Shown here piece after piece: positions 63,666-64,000 of a stretch of 64,000 nt of DNA (its first letter is position 1; every line of letters starts with the position of its first letter). Origin of the DNA: Branchiostoma lanceolatum (lineage: Eukaryota; Chordata; Leptocardii; Amphioxiformes; Branchiostomatidae); NCBI RefSeq assembly GCF_035083965.1, contig NC_089736.1, positions 1,193,001-1,257,000 on the forward strand. The letters run 5' to 3'. The position numbers and the translations under genes are program-made. Under the pieces are notes generated by a model, which was given only the letters and a program-made list of their open reading frames with translations, did not search any database and was not told where the DNA came from.

Positions 63666-64000
63666 GTAGGGAGTTTCAATCTGTAGTGGTTCTTATGAAA
63701 TAAGAATATCTGTAGCAGTCTTTGAACGCCAGAGCAAAGACCAAGCACAACACTAATTCATGTCGTCTTGTACAGACCAGACCAAATGTCTGATATTGTG
63801 GAAAACCTCTGTTACCAAATGGCTCATACTGCCCCCCTCCCCTTAAATATTGAGATGAGTGGACAAAATCTTAAGATACTTTGACAATATCTTGAGATCA
63901 TTTGAGAGGTTGACATAAACTTAAGATGATTTGGGCATCTTGAGATATTTCCGAAGCATTTCTCCAGTAAAAAATGAGATAGTTGCACGCGTTTTGGCGG
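63666..64000. other. Right edge, nothing recognised
   Basis: A short AT-rich direct-repeat flavour (ATCTTGAGAT, ACTTAAGATGATTTG) but no gene or element that I can support. Confidence 0.4.

Noticed and set aside
1-64000. LTR retroelements, Polintons or other virus-derived elements
   Set aside because: No paired long terminal repeats, integrase, capsid or envelope signature was seen. Retroelement traces are LINE ends and SINEs only.

Overview
The window looks like nuclear DNA of an invertebrate chordate, most likely an amphioxus (Branchiostoma). The grounds are genes with spliceosomal introns, a receptor that mixes kringle, LDLa and somatomedin-B modules with a 7TM domain, SINEs with a Deu-like body and tRNA-like or 5S-like heads, and a high density of small palindromic DNA transposons. 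The organism call is inference; no search was run. No LTR retroelement or virus copy was recognised.

Layout. (1) 1-5.5 kb: the edge of a minus-strand poly-C2H2 zinc-finger array. It holds one complete gene (Z1, 13 fingers) and the promoter/leader exon of a further gene (Z0) whose coding part lies off the left edge. (2) 6.0-16.8 kb: a four-exon minus-strand gene for an ER-luminal FKBP-type peptidyl-prolyl isomerase with two EF-hands and a C-terminal HDEL. Its large introns are full of MITEs and tandem repeats. (3) 18.7-46.2 kb: nine plus-strand tandem poly-C2H2 genes (Z2-Z10). The array is bracketed by two 21-finger genes, Z2 and Z10, with seven 8-10-finger genes between them. Each gene is built the same way: a conserved promoter block holding a DR1-like nuclear-receptor site, a noncoding leader exon ending in AAG at a GT donor, a 0.25-1 kb intron, one coding exon whose ATG directly follows the acceptor AG, and a conserved 3' UTR of roughly 0.9 kb. 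(4) 46.2-50.6 kb: decayed array tail, satellite-like copies of the ZNF 3' UTR end, a LINE fragment and a hAT-like MITE. (5) 51.0-60.6 kb: one minus-strand receptor gene that I assembled from ten exons: F5/8C-like, LDLa x4, kringle x2, SMB, Cys-rich ectodomain, family-B 7TM, repetitive tail. All splice phases agree and the domain exons are bounded by phase-1 introns. Its 5' end was not found. (6) 60.6-64 kb: repeats, SINEs and a MITE.

How the parts relate. The two ZNF arms point away from each other with the FKBP gene between them. The ZNF genes share promoter, leader and UTR and differ mainly at the DNA-contacting helix positions of their fingers, which suggests a lineage-specific, co-regulated family of DNA-binding proteins diversified by tandem duplication and exchange. 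FKBP and receptor are single-copy genes in the window, with no evident functional tie to the ZNFs or to each other beyond both entering the secretory pathway.

The most unusual items are the assembled modular receptor, the ZNF array with its repeated DR1 site, and a set of palindromic MITEs with 8-9 bp target duplications, several of them exact.
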